Positions 53,125 to 61,865 of a DNA stretch of 64,000 nucleotides are shown piece after piece; the stretch's first letter is position 1; each line of letters opens with the position of its first letter. This stretch comes from Chryseobacterium sp. JV274 (GTDB taxonomy: Bacteria > Bacteroidota > Bacteroidia > Flavobacteriales > Weeksellaceae): the NCBI RefSeq assembly GCF_903969135.1, contig NZ_LR824569.1, forward strand, positions 558,001 through 622,000. The letters are read 5' to 3'. A model generated the notes under the pieces. That model was not told the origin of the DNA. It searched no databases and saw only the letters and a list, made by a program, of their open reading frames with translations. The translations under genes and the position numbers were made by a program.

Positions 53125-54159
53125 TTATGGTAATTCCGTTTCTATAATTTCAATAAAGCGGTTTACTGCTTCATCACCTGTATTCCAGGAAGTAATAAGA
53201 CGAATGGCCGAAAAATTCTCATCTACTTTTTTCCAGACATAGAATTCAAATTTTTCAGACAGAATCTCAATAAGTTCGTTACTCAGAATAGGAAAAATCT
53301 GATTGGTATAGGTATCTGAAAGAAATGCCGCTCCTTTTTTCTGCAAAGCATTCTTAATTTTCATAGCCTGATGATTGGCATGCTTTGCCAGATCAAAATA
53401 CAGATTATCCTTCATCAGTTCCATAAACTGTATTCCCAACAGCCTTCCTTTCGCTAATAATGCACCTTTCTGTTTGATATTAAATGCAAAATCCTCCTGA
53501 AGAACCGGATTATTAATAACAATAGCTTCTCCTATCAGCGCACCGTTTTTAGTTCCTCCAAGGTAAAAGACATCCGTCAGAAGAGCTACTTTTTCCAGGG
53601 TAAGATCACTGATTTCTGATGTCAGCCCATGTCCCAATCTTGCTCCGTCCATAAACAGGTATAGCTTATTTTGCCTACAAAATACTGAAAGCTCTTCCAG
53701 TTCTTTTGCCTGATAAATAGTTCCCAGCTCTGTAGAATTGGATATATACACCAGCTTAGGCATCACCTGGTGTGGTACATTGCTATGTCCTTCTAAAACC
53801 GGGATGATGTCTGACGGTCTTAGTTTTCCATCTGCAGTTTCAATACTCAATACTTTATGACCTGTGGCTTCAATAGCTCCTGTTTCATTATTTAGAATAT
53901 GGCCGGGAGCGGCAGAAATCACACATTGATAAGGTTTTAAGATTGCTGAAATAACAATTAAGTTAGCTTGCGTTCCTCCTGAAACCAGAAAAACTTCAGA
54001 ATTGTGATTGTTGATTTTTTCTTTAATTAATGTTTTTGCTTTTAATGAATACTCATCTTCTCCATATCCGGCCTGCTGATCTAGATTATGCTGTAAAAGA
54101 GCCTGTAAAATATTGGGGTGGCATCCTTCAGAATAATCATTTTTGAATGAAAATTTCAT
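53125..54159 (-). CDS. Threonine aldolase-like PLP enzyme
   Basis: This is a 344-residue fold-type I PLP enzyme of the beta-eliminating lyase/L-threonine aldolase family. The PLP-phosphate loop is VSGGTQANL, the aspartate for the pyridine nitrogen lies in LFMDGARLGHG, and the Schiff-base Lys is in LGGTKNGAL. It probably splits L-(allo-)threonine to glycine and acetaldehyde. Length is usual. It is divergent from a DtxR/MntR regulator 85 bases away, with no evident link. Confidence 0.9.
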   Translation of the reverse strand: MKFSFKNDYSEGCHPNILQALLQHNLDQQAGYGEDEYSLKAKTLIKEKINNHNSEVFLVSGGTQANLIVISAILKPYQCVISAAPGHILNNETGAIEATGHKVLSIETADGKLRPSDIIPVLEGHSNVPHQVMPKLVYISNSTELGTIYQAKELEELSVFCRQNKLYLFMDGARLGHGLTSEISDLTLEKVALLTDVFYLGGTKNGALIGEAIVINNPVLQEDFAFNIKQKGALLAKGRLLGIQFMELMKDNLYFDLAKHANHQAMKIKNALQKKGAAFLSDTYTNQIFPILSNELIEILSEKFEFYVWKKVDENFSAIRLITSWNTGDEAVNRFIEIIETELP

Positions 54160-54215
54160 AGAGTAAAAGTAAAAAAAGTTAAAATAACAAGAGTAAACTT
54201 TTCATTTTATTTTGT

Positions 54216-54223
54216 TAGATTTG
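54216..54223 (+). promoter_or_regulatory. -7 box of the DtxR/MntR gene
   Basis: TAGATTTG matches TAnnTTTG; the TTG start codon lies 21 bases downstream. Confidence 0.6.
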
Positions 54224-54244
54224 TATTGAAAATCATCTAACATT

Positions 54245-54898
54245 TTGAAAACAACCCTAACAGAAGAGAATTACCTGAAAGCTTTGTTTCATTTAGTTGA
54301 CAATGAAGGAAAGGTTACGATTAATGAACTCAGTAAATTTTTAAATGTAAAAATGCCGAGTGTCAATAATATGATGAAAAAGTTTGCAGAGAAAAAGTGG
54401 GTCATTTATGAAACCTACAAACCTTTAATCGTTACAGAAAACGGAAGACGGGAAGCTGCTCTGGTAGTTCGAAAACATAGACTTACCGAAATGTTTCTGG
54501 TCAAAAAAATGAATTTTGGCTGGGAAAACGTTCATGAGATTGCAGAACAACTTGAGCATGTACATTCTCAGATCTTCTTTGATAAAATGGATGAAATCCT
54601 GGATTATCCTAAATTTGATCCTCATGGAGAACCTATTCCTGACAAAGACGGAAATATTATTTCTCAGGATCTGCAGAAACTAAGCAACTGTGAAGCTGGT
54701 GAAAACGTTACTTTTGCCTCAGTCACCTTATCTGATGATGCTTTTTTAACTTATCTCAACGATAGGAAACTTCTCCTCAACACTAAAGTAAAAGTCGTTA
54801 AAGTAGAAAGTTTTGATAAATCTATGACCATAGAAATTGATGGCAAAACGGAAATTTTAAGCAAAAAAGCGACTGAAAAAATATTGATTAAGAAATAA
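54245..54898 (+). CDS. DtxR/MntR family metalloregulator
   Basis: This 217-residue regulator starts with TTG, chosen because the domain begins at once (TLTEENYLKALFHLVDNEGKV). The winged helix covers about 1-70, the metal-binding dimerisation domain about 75-140 (HRLTEMFLVKKMNFGWENVHEIAEQLEHVHS with HxxxE ligands, and DPHGEPIPD), and a C-terminal SH3/FeoA-like domain about 150-217. Metal may be Mn2+ or Fe2+. It is transcribed alone and no transporter target lies adjacent. Confidence 0.92.
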   Translation: MKTTLTEENYLKALFHLVDNEGKVTINELSKFLNVKMPSVNNMMKKFAEKKWVIYETYKPLIVTENGRREAALVVRKHRLTEMFLVKKMNFGWENVHEIAEQLEHVHSQIFFDKMDEILDYPKFDPHGEPIPDKDGNIISQDLQKLSNCEAGENVTFASVTLSDDAFLTYLNDRKLLLNTKVKVVKVESFDKSMTIEIDGKTEILSKKATEKILIKK

Positions 54899-54915
54899 TC
54901 TTAAACAATCAAAAT

Positions 54916-54949
54916 AAACCTCACAGACTTTACAATCTGTGAGGTTTTT
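54916..54949 (+). terminator. Terminator of the DtxR/MntR gene
   Basis: AAACCTCACAGA pairs with TCTGTGAGGTTT (12 bp) around an 8-base loop, followed by a T-run. Confidence 0.9.
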
Positions 54950-55142
54950 CATTCCGGCAATATCATACTAAATATTTTTGAACTCTTAAAATAACATATT
55001 TCTATTCTATAACTGTTAAAAAACGGTTAAACTCTCTTTCATAAAATACCTGAAAATTAATTTTTAATTAGGTTTGCAAAATATTCTACAAACTTTGTCT
55101 TTCTGACAAATACCAACATTTTAATTATTACCAAAAAAAATT

Positions 55143-55883
55143 ATGAAAAAAAGCATTCCGTTTTTTATTATTTCGATGTTATTAAGTCCATTTACAAACG
55201 CTCAGACAACTCAGGTAAGAGATTTTGTGATTGAACCACAGATTAAACCCAACTTTTATATTTACAAAACTTTTGGCGTATTTGGAGGTAAAGAATATTC
55301 TACCAATGCTGTTTATCTGGTTACAAAAAAAGGAGTTGTCTTATTTGATGTGCCATGGCAGAAAACCCAATATCAAAGCTTGCTGGATACGATTCAAAAA
55401 CGTCATAATCTTCCTGTTATTGCAGTATTTGCAACACATTCACATGAAGACAGAGCCGGAGATTTAAGCTTTTATAACAACAAAGGAATTAAAACTTATG
55501 CAACAGCAAAAACCAATGAACTGTTGAAGAAAGATGGAAAAGCTACTTCTACAGAAATCATTAAAACAGGGAAACCTTACCGTATTGGCGGGGAAGAATT
55601 TGTGGTAGACTTTCTTGGAGAAGGACATACCGCCGATAATGTAGTGGTATGGTTCCCAAAATATAAAATTCTGGACGGAGGATGTCTTGTGAAGAGCAAA
55701 GCAGCAGTTGATCTCGGTTATACCGGAGAAGCCAACGTCGCACAGTGGCCACAAACCATGACAAAGCTGAAAAACAAATATTCACAGGCAACCCTGATTA
55801 TTCCAGGTCATGATGAATGGAAAGGAGGCGGACATGTAGAGCATACTCTTGATCTTCTTGACAAAAACAAAAAGCCGGAATAA
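55143..55883 (+). CDS. bla: Subclass B1 metallo-beta-lactamase, IND/CGB-like
   Basis: This 246-residue periplasmic zinc hydrolase should open the ring of most beta-lactams, including carbapenems. The signal peptide ends at TNAQ (about 21). Zinc site 1 includes His99 and His101 and the His of GEGHTADN; site 2 uses Asp103, Cys181 (DGGCLVKS) and the C-terminal His of PGHDEW. The motif reads H-S-H-E-D. From memory the text is closest to the chromosomal IND and CGB enzymes of Chryseobacterium. It is monocistronic with a shared terminator and no mobile element nearby, so it looks intrinsic to the chromosome. Confidence 0.95.
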   Translation: MKKSIPFFIISMLLSPFTNAQTTQVRDFVIEPQIKPNFYIYKTFGVFGGKEYSTNAVYLVTKKGVVLFDVPWQKTQYQSLLDTIQKRHNLPVIAVFATHSHEDRAGDLSFYNNKGIKTYATAKTNELLKKDGKATSTEIIKTGKPYRIGGEEFVVDFLGEGHTADNVVVWFPKYKILDGGCLVKSKAAVDLGYTGEANVAQWPQTMTKLKNKYSQATLIIPGHDEWKGGGHVEHTLDLLDKNKKPE

Positions 55884-55916
55884 TAATTTATTTCCATAAT
55901 CTGTATATACCATAAA

Positions 55917-55942
55917 AAATCCCGAATTTTCATTCGGGATTT
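55917..55942. terminator. Bidirectional terminator between bla and tssK
   Basis: AAATCCCGAAT pairs perfectly with ATTCGGGATTT (11 bp), loop TTTC. It terminates both convergent units. Confidence 0.92.
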
Positions 55943-55963
55943 ATATTTTTAACGATGGTTGTA

Positions 55964-57103
55964 TTAGTCTAATACACTCCAACCTCTCTTAGGGTTTGTA
56001 TTTGTAGAAACCTCTTGTTCGTTAACGATGATGTTTTCTTTTCTCTGACCGATGTAATCAAGCTCGCTCAGTTTAGAGAAAATTGTTTCAAGGCTTCTCA
56101 GCATCTGCTGAATATAAAGCAATGGCTCACCACAGTTATGATGATCATAATTGGTCTCTGCTACAATAGAAAGCTGGTTCAATAAGGTGTGGGGAGCAAT
56201 CTCACTCCACTCTAAGCTATAATTCAGCATTTCTTCCAATTCAGCAGGAACAAGAAGCTGGGTAGAATTATATAAATGAAGGGCTAATCTCGCAAAAGAC
56301 TCGATCAGAAATACAGGTGGCTGCCATGGAGTAATATTTCTGAACTGGAAATACATATCTCCAAAGGTATTCACCATGGTACTGCACAGAAACTTAACAT
56401 TTTGTGCCAAAGCTGTATTTTGATTTTTGTGAGAGGTCTTCTGAATAATTTTAAAAGCATACTGCTGAAGATTCCCGATAGACTTTGCATAGCTGCTGTA
56501 ATACTCTACCAAAGCCGGATGACTCTGTACAGAAGTACATGGCGGAATAAAGTTGGAATCTACCTGAGCAATATTTCCTTTTAAATCTACTTTTCCAATG
56601 ATTAGGTAGTTCCCTCCCGAATAGCTGCTGTTTAAAGAAGTTACAGGAAGCAGTTCAATATGGTGATTCGGCTGTGCACTTGGGTGGCGCGGCGGAATTT
56701 CTTCAGGGTCAATATCTCCAAAAGGAACTTTATCAAAAGGATTTACTGAGATTAAGATATAATATTCTCCGTCTGCCTGCTCTTCATTCATGGATTTTGC
56801 CAAAGACTTCACGCTGATTCTTCTGTCTGTCAGCTCAATACGGTATCCAGCCATTGTCACAGCGCTGCAACGCTTGATAACAAGCTGTACATCATTGGTT
56901 GCCGTATTGTGAACATCAAAAATGGTACGGTCTGTAAATTCGTTGGAAATAGGCAGAAGTCCGTAATTATATGTAGTAATTCCAAGGGAATTGGAATCTC
57001 TGATGGTATCAATTAAGAAATTATCCTGATCATTCAGGTGTCTCTGGGAAACCTTCATCCCATCCACCCAATTGATTGCAAAATGTTTAATAGGCTGTAT
57101 CAT
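55964..57103 (-). CDS. tssK: TssK-like type VI secretion baseplate protein
   Basis: This 379-residue protein resembles TssK/ImpJ, the adapter joining the baseplate to the membrane complex. The N terminus FAINWVDGMKVSQRHLNDQDNF matches the family opening (W-x-D/E-G-M-x-L/V-S-x-x-H), and the length is near the Bacteroidota form. No signal peptide or membrane helix is present. It is the last gene of a three-gene unit with tssN and tssG. The assignment rests on motif and context. Confidence 0.82.
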   Translation of the reverse strand: MIQPIKHFAINWVDGMKVSQRHLNDQDNFLIDTIRDSNSLGITTYNYGLLPISNEFTDRTIFDVHNTATNDVQLVIKRCSAVTMAGYRIELTDRRISVKSLAKSMNEEQADGEYYILISVNPFDKVPFGDIDPEEIPPRHPSAQPNHHIELLPVTSLNSSYSGGNYLIIGKVDLKGNIAQVDSNFIPPCTSVQSHPALVEYYSSYAKSIGNLQQYAFKIIQKTSHKNQNTALAQNVKFLCSTMVNTFGDMYFQFRNITPWQPPVFLIESFARLALHLYNSTQLLVPAELEEMLNYSLEWSEIAPHTLLNQLSIVAETNYDHHNCGEPLLYIQQMLRSLETIFSKLSELDYIGQRKENIIVNEQEVSTNTNPKRGWSVLD

Positions 57104-57129
57104 GTTTAATACTTTTTAATTTTTTGTGA

Positions 57130-58032
57130 TTATGATTTTTTTGCGACTCCCTCCTCTTCATGCTGAATAACTCTCTTACAAATCACCACTTCATTTTCAG
57201 AAATGCTGTTTGTTGTAATGTCGTGGTCGAAATCTATATATTTTCTAAAGCTGAAAAACGATTTTTTAGTGTAAAAGATCCAGTAATAAGGTTCATTTCC
57301 TTCGTCTGAAAGATGAATAACAGAACCCGGATTCTTATGGTTATAATCATCCACTACCCTGTAGAACCAATCTCCGAAAGTAACTCCCGTTGGAAGTGTT
57401 TTCGCTTTGATTCTGAAACGGTTGGTATCTTCTAATTTTTTGCTCAATTCAACATTCAATACCATTAATCGGTCAAAATCGGCACCCTCGAAATCAGGCA
57501 GCTTCTGCTCCGGTGAATATCTCCATGTTTTATAAATATCAAAAGGAATCGTGATAAACTGGATATAACAGTAATAAAATACCATTGGAACTACAAAGAT
57601 CAGCATACTTGTTGCCGCCATTACAGAATATCCCAATCCTTTACTCATCCAGTTAAAGATCAGTGTAAAAAGATACCCTCCCAAAGCAATACACGTTAAT
57701 GAAAGTATAGACTCAAACAGAATACTCATTGCCAGAGATTCGATATGCTTTTTGAAATATTTATGCAATAAATTCACATGAATAATCCCAAAAATAAGGT
57801 AAATAACCTGTGCGATGAGATACCAGTACGGATTAAAGAGATTTCCGGCAAATCCAAAAAATCCCGGAATAGCCAGGCATAGACTGCACAGAAGCACGTA
57901 TATAATAATTACTTTAATTTTTATTGCAGGTTTATTTCTCCGGATTACACCCAGTATAACCATCATAATAATTGCGATTAAAGGCATTAAGATATACCTT
58001 AGAAAAATACCTTTTACTGAAGAAATTTCCAT
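57130..58032 (-). CDS. tssN: TssN-like type VI secretion membrane protein
   Basis: This 300-residue protein has about six to seven transmembrane segments in its first 180 residues and a soluble C-terminal domain (about 190-300, LNVELSKKLEDTNRFRIKAKTLPTG). This architecture and its position between TssG- and TssK-like genes match TssN, a component specific to subtype iii systems of Bacteroidota. It overlaps nothing; gaps to neighbours are 26 and 54 bases. Confidence 0.75.
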   Translation of the reverse strand: MEISSVKGIFLRYILMPLIAIIMMVILGVIRRNKPAIKIKVIIIYVLLCSLCLAIPGFFGFAGNLFNPYWYLIAQVIYLIFGIIHVNLLHKYFKKHIESLAMSILFESILSLTCIALGGYLFTLIFNWMSKGLGYSVMAATSMLIFVVPMVFYYCYIQFITIPFDIYKTWRYSPEQKLPDFEGADFDRLMVLNVELSKKLEDTNRFRIKAKTLPTGVTFGDWFYRVVDDYNHKNPGSVIHLSDEGNEPYYWIFYTKKSFFSFRKYIDFDHDITTNSISENEVVICKRVIQHEEEGVAKKS

Positions 58033-58086
58033 TTGTTTCTTTTCGAATTTATACTTTGTTGGTAGCTGTAAATATAATAAAATAAT

Positions 58087-59028
58087 TTAGAGAAATGTAG
58101 AGTATCCAAGGCGGCTGGCATTTCTTCCATCGTCTTCAAGACTGAATGAATATTCCTCTTTTTCTGTAACAAAATTCTCTTCCACGTCAACTGTTACCGG
58201 AAGAAAATAATCATAGAGTGACTGAAGTACATTTCTGAACGGACTTCCCGGGATATATTTTTTCATATCTTCATATCGAATAGGACCAATATTCACCACC
58301 CAGTTTCGCTGCCCGTCCATATGCGGACCACTTGGAATATAGGTTACTCCTAATCTTGAATTTCCCAATAGCATGGAATTATCATTTTTCTCAATCTCAT
58401 CAATGATGTTGGGTGAAAAAGTTACGTTTACCGGTACCTGCAGAAAAGCAGTCATACACCTTTCAAACCATTTTTTGTCTCCCCGGATCTGGTGGAAAAA
58501 TGGCAGAATATGCATAAAAATATAAGCACTCTGTTTATCCAGCATCTTTATCAGAGGCCAAAGCTCACTTACCGTTTCCAATAAAGAATCCGTATTGCTC
58601 GTAATATCAAATTCTGATTCTTTAAGTAAAGCACTGATTTCCGTAAAAAAAACTTCCAGTTCAAAAGGGCGGAAAAACTTACGGGCATCATCTTCTACTC
58701 TTTTCTGTTTGCGGATTTCCCTTACCACAGTATCTACATTCTTTCTGGAAGCTCCAAGAGATGGCGGATGAAATAAGCCTTCCGGAAGATAGTCATAAAT
58801 ACCCTCCCTGTAACTCTCTATGGTAAATACTTCCTCATCAAATCCCAAATAACTGCTTGAAATGCTCTTTATATCCTTCAGGTAAGCACGGTCGTTCACG
58901 CCAACACGCTCAATGAATATATTACTTACCGCACGATGGTATTTCAATAGATTAACAGCCACAGCTTCAGCTTTAAAGTCTGTCTGCAGCTTATTGTAAT
59001 GCATATCTACAATATTAGTCTCATACAT
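58087..59028 (-). CDS. tssG: TssG-like type VI secretion baseplate protein
   Basis: This 313-residue soluble protein matches TssG/ImpH in its C-terminal half: LLGNSRLGVTYIPSGPHMDG, then NWVVNIGPIRYEDMKKYIPGSPF, and an end ASRLGYSTFL that parallels the LGxTSWL close of TssG proteins. The N-terminal half (YLPEGLFHPPSLG) is divergent. It is the first gene of the operon, with a -7 box 25-32 bases ahead of the start and an AGGA-like ribosome site. No tssF neighbour is present. Confidence 0.75.
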   Translation of the reverse strand: MYETNIVDMHYNKLQTDFKAEAVAVNLLKYHRAVSNIFIERVGVNDRAYLKDIKSISSSYLGFDEEVFTIESYREGIYDYLPEGLFHPPSLGASRKNVDTVVREIRKQKRVEDDARKFFRPFELEVFFTEISALLKESEFDITSNTDSLLETVSELWPLIKMLDKQSAYIFMHILPFFHQIRGDKKWFERCMTAFLQVPVNVTFSPNIIDEIEKNDNSMLLGNSRLGVTYIPSGPHMDGQRNWVVNIGPIRYEDMKKYIPGSPFRNVLQSLYDYFLPVTVDVEENFVTEKEEYSFSLEDDGRNASRLGYSTFL

Positions 59029-59052
59029 AGTGTTTCCTCTGATTATGACTTG

Positions 59053-59060
59053 TAAAGATA
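59053..59060 (-). promoter_or_regulatory. -7 box of the tssG-tssN-tssK unit
   Basis: TATCTTTA on the minus strand is one base off TAnnTTTG and lies 24 bases before the tssG start codon. Confidence 0.5.
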
Positions 59061-59461
59061 ATATATCTCATAAGTTTGAAAAAATATTTTACTAATAATT
59101 TTATCCTAAAAATAATAATTTATTGACATTAAAAGGAATAAATTCAAGCAAATTCCGTAAAAATACGGTAAATAGAAGGTTCGTTTGTTTTTTAAAATAT
59201 AAAATTAACTATTCATAATCAAATGGTTAAGGGTTCAAAATTCTAGGCTTAGGGTTTAAGGTTGAGATACCGTTTTTTAGGTCTTCCTTATATAAAGAAC
59301 CTTATGCTCTCCTACTTCTCATCAGTTATTTATCCTCTTTTTCTGAAAAATATCAGTTTTCAAACGTAATATAAATAGGTCTTTTATTTAGATTAAATTT
59401 TATTAACATCATCTTATGGAATAAATTCAGGATAATGCATGCTCATTCCGAAAGCGGGCCG

Positions 59462-59469
59462 TATCTTTG
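59462..59469 (+). promoter_or_regulatory. -7 box of the S1/P1 nuclease gene
   Basis: TATCTTTG matches TAnnTTTG exactly, 23 bases ahead of ATG 59493. No good -33 element is seen. It excludes the TTG at 59481 as the likely start, since transcription would begin close to it. Confidence 0.55.
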
Positions 59470-59492
59470 CAGACTGAAAATTGTTATTTAAA

Positions 59493-60284
59493 ATGAAAAG
59501 TATTTATTCTAAAATTCTGATTTTAGCATTCATGGCCTCTTCACTTTATTCTTATGCATGGGGATTAACGGGACACAGGGTTATTGCAGACATTGCAGAA
59601 AACCATCTTTCCCGAAAAGCAAGAAGAGAAATTAAAAAGATGATGGGAAAAGAACGCCTGGCGTACTGGGCCAACTGGCCGGACTTCATCAAATCTGATA
59701 CCACTGGAGCATGGAAACAGGCTTCATCATGGCATTATGTAAATATTGATCCGATGACCGACTTTAAAGCTTTTGAACAAAACTTAAAAGCACAGGCAGG
59801 ACCAAGCCTTTACACTCAGGTAAACACATTATCCAGCCAGATCAAAGACAAAAAGACTTCTGAAAAAGACAGAAAAATTGCTTTAATCTTCCTTATCCAT
59901 ATTATGGGAGATCTTGCACAACCCCTTCATGTGGGAAGAGCAGAAGATTTAGGTGGAAACAAAATCAATGTGACCTATTTCGGGGAAAAAACTAATTTAC
60001 ACTCCGTTTGGGACGGGAAATTGGTGGATTCTCAAAAATACAGCTACACGGAGTATTCTAAGCTTCTGGATATCAAATCTAAAGAAGAAGTAGCACAGAT
60101 ACAGTCCGGGACACTGGAAGACTGGTTGTACGATTCTCATAAAATTGCCAACAAGATCTATGCACAGACTCCTAACGATTCTAAATTATCTTACGACTAT
60201 CAGTATAAGTTCAATGATACTGTAGAAAGACAACTATTGTACGGAGGATTGAGACTGGCAAAAGTATTAAATGAGCTTTTCTAA
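59493..60284 (+). CDS. Secreted S1/P1 nuclease
   Basis: This 263-residue zinc-dependent nuclease is exported. The signal peptide is removed before Trp in YSYAWGLTGHRVIADIAE, and this Trp becomes the N-terminal zinc ligand, as in P1 nuclease. Other zinc-site residues include ASSWHYVNID, FLIHIMGDLAQPLHVG and NLHSVWDGKL. It should degrade single-stranded DNA or RNA and release 5' nucleotides. Translation starts at ATG 59493 by promoter position. It ends at a TTCG-loop terminator. Confidence 0.92.
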   Translation: MKSIYSKILILAFMASSLYSYAWGLTGHRVIADIAENHLSRKARREIKKMMGKERLAYWANWPDFIKSDTTGAWKQASSWHYVNIDPMTDFKAFEQNLKAQAGPSLYTQVNTLSSQIKDKKTSEKDRKIALIFLIHIMGDLAQPLHVGRAEDLGGNKINVTYFGEKTNLHSVWDGKLVDSQKYSYTEYSKLLDIKSKEEVAQIQSGTLEDWLYDSHKIANKIYAQTPNDSKLSYDYQYKFNDTVERQLLYGGLRLAKVLNELF

Positions 60285-60343
60285 ATACGGATTGTAAGTT
60301 GTGGATTAAGTAAAGACAGCTTAAAAAGTATTCTTAGATATAA

Positions 60344-60370
60344 AAACGAGACTTCGGTTTCGTTTTTTTT
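60344..60370 (+). terminator. Terminator with TTCG tetraloop
   Basis: AAACGAGAC pairs with GTTTCGTTT (one wobble) closed by TTCG and followed by a T-run. Confidence 0.9.
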
Positions 60371-60378
60371 GTTTAAAG

Positions 60379-60413
60379 TTTAGGGTTTAGGGTTTAGGGT
60401 TTAGGGTTTAGGG
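60379..60413 (+). repeat. Telomere-like (TTTAGGG)5 heptamer run
   Basis: Five perfect tandem copies of TTTAGGG lie between the nuclease terminator and rpoD. A degenerate patch at about 59236-59266 has related words (CTTAGGGTTTAAGG). Confidence 0.95.
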
Positions 60414-60734
60414 AATTTACGAGGTTTTTTAAAGAATTTCAGATCCTCTTATTGATGTATACTTTGGTTTTTAAATGAAATAAATCATAACATGCTAGTT
60501 ATCAATTTATTAAAATATATCTGAAAAAATATTCATTTATTTTACTTTTTACATTATGCAAAAACGCTCTACTTAGACCACATTAATTCGCTTTATATCA
60601 ATCAATTACACAAAAACAATAAAACATTCATACATTTTACTTTGTACATTTTACAAAAAAAAATAAAACTTGTGTAACCTTTTTACCTTTTCATACGTAT
60701 ATATTATAGTAACTCTTTTTTGAGGATAAAATAA

Positions 60735-61601
60735 ATGAGACAATTAAAAATCACTAAGCAGGTTACCAACAGGGAAACTGCTTCATTAGACAAGTATTTG
60801 CAGGAAATTGGTAAAGTGGAACTGATCACTGCGGACGAAGAAGTAGAATTGGCACAAAGAATACGTGCAGGCGACAGAGCCGCACTGGAGAAATTAATCA
60901 AAGCCAACCTTCGTTTCGTAGTTTCTGTATCCAAGCAATACCAAAATCAAGGTCTTTCTTTACCCGATTTGATCAATGAAGGTAACCTAGGATTGATGAA
61001 AGCGGCAAAAAGGTACGATGAAACTAGAGGTTTCAAATTTATCTCTTATGCAGTATGGTGGATCCGTCAATCAATTTTACAGGCATTGGCTGAGCAGTCA
61101 AGAATTGTAAGACTACCATTGAACAAGATTGGTTCTATCAACAAAATCAATAAAGCATACGCTCACCTTGAGCAGGAAAATGAAAGACCACCTTCTCCGG
61201 AAGAATTGGCTGAAGTTCTTGACATGAGCGAGGAAGATATCAAAGAATCAATGAAAAACTCCGGAAGACACCTGTCTATGGATGCACCTTTAGTAGAAGG
61301 TGAAGATTCTAATCTTTATGATGTATTGCGTTCAGGAGAATCTCCAAGTCCTGATAAAGATCTGATGCTTGAATCTCTGCAAATTGAGATTGAAAGAGCA
61401 TTGAATACTTTGACGCCAAGAGAGGCTGATTTGGTAAGATTATACTTCGGACTGAACGGAAAACACCCAATGACTTTAGAAGAAATTGGTGAAACTTTCG
61501 ATCTTACAAGAGAGAGAGTTCGTCAGATCAAAGAAAAAGCAATTAAGAGACTAAAACACAATACCAGAAGCAAGATTCTTAAATCTTACCTGGGTAAATA
61601 A
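60735..61601 (+). CDS. rpoD: Primary RNA polymerase sigma factor (RpoD/SigA)
   Basis: This 288-residue housekeeping sigma factor lacks region 1.1, the normal Bacteroidota form. Region 1.2 is [27 protein letters not shown]; region 2 includes [34 protein letters not shown] and the -10-reading [13 protein letters not shown]; region 3 follows; region 4 contains the helix-turn-helix [24 protein letters not shown]. It is monocistronic, with GAGG 13 bases before ATG as a possible ribosome site. It should recognise the TAnnTTTG promoters listed here. Confidence 0.97.
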   Translation: MRQLKITKQVTNRETASLDKYLQEIGKVELITADEEVELAQRIRAGDRAALEKLIKANLRFVVSVSKQYQNQGLSLPDLINEGNLGLMKAAKRYDETRGFKFISYAVWWIRQSILQALAEQSRIVRLPLNKIGSINKINKAYAHLEQENERPPSPEELAEVLDMSEEDIKESMKNSGRHLSMDAPLVEGEDSNLYDVLRSGESPSPDKDLMLESLQIEIERALNTLTPREADLVRLYFGLNGKHPMTLEEIGETFDLTRERVRQIKEKAIKRLKHNTRSKILKSYLGK

Positions 61602-61625
61602 TTTTAGCGTAAAAAATTTTATAGG

Positions 61626-61655
61626 CGGAGTCTGTTTTTCAGGCTCCGTTTTTTA
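61626..61655 (+). terminator. Terminator of rpoD
   Basis: CGGAGTCTG pairs with CAGGCTCCG (one wobble, loop TTTTT), followed by a T-run. Confidence 0.88.
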
Positions 61656-61762
61656 TTGTAATTCATCGATAAAGCAACCTATTTAATATGCATTGTATAA
61701 TTGATGTAACATTTTTAGTTTGTTCAAACACATCAATTTCACTTTCTTTGAGATCAGATACA

Positions 61763-61792
61763 CAAAAAACCCGGAGAAACACTTTTCTCCGG
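61763..61792 (-). terminator. Terminator of the secreted repeat protein (minus strand)
   Basis: The stem CCGGAGAAA / TTTCTCCGG has loop CACT. On the minus strand it is followed by GTTTTTTG, so it acts on the gene ending at 61866. Confidence 0.8.
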
Positions 61793-61865
61793 ATAACTAA
61801 GTACCGTAATATTATCGCCAATTTATTCGGAGACGATATCCCGATTTCAAAAAAACAAGCTACTT

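Larger units (their letters stand above)
59029..59492. other. Divergent intergenic region
   Basis: It contains the tssG -7 box (59053-59060, minus strand), a degenerate (TTTAGGG)-like patch near 59255 and the nuclease -7 box at 59462. I see no coding frame. Confidence 0.5.
60285..60734. other. Region between nuclease and rpoD
   Basis: It contains the nuclease terminator, a run of five TTTAGGG units and about 300 bases of AT-rich sequence holding the rpoD promoter area. No definite promoter match was found. Confidence 0.5.
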
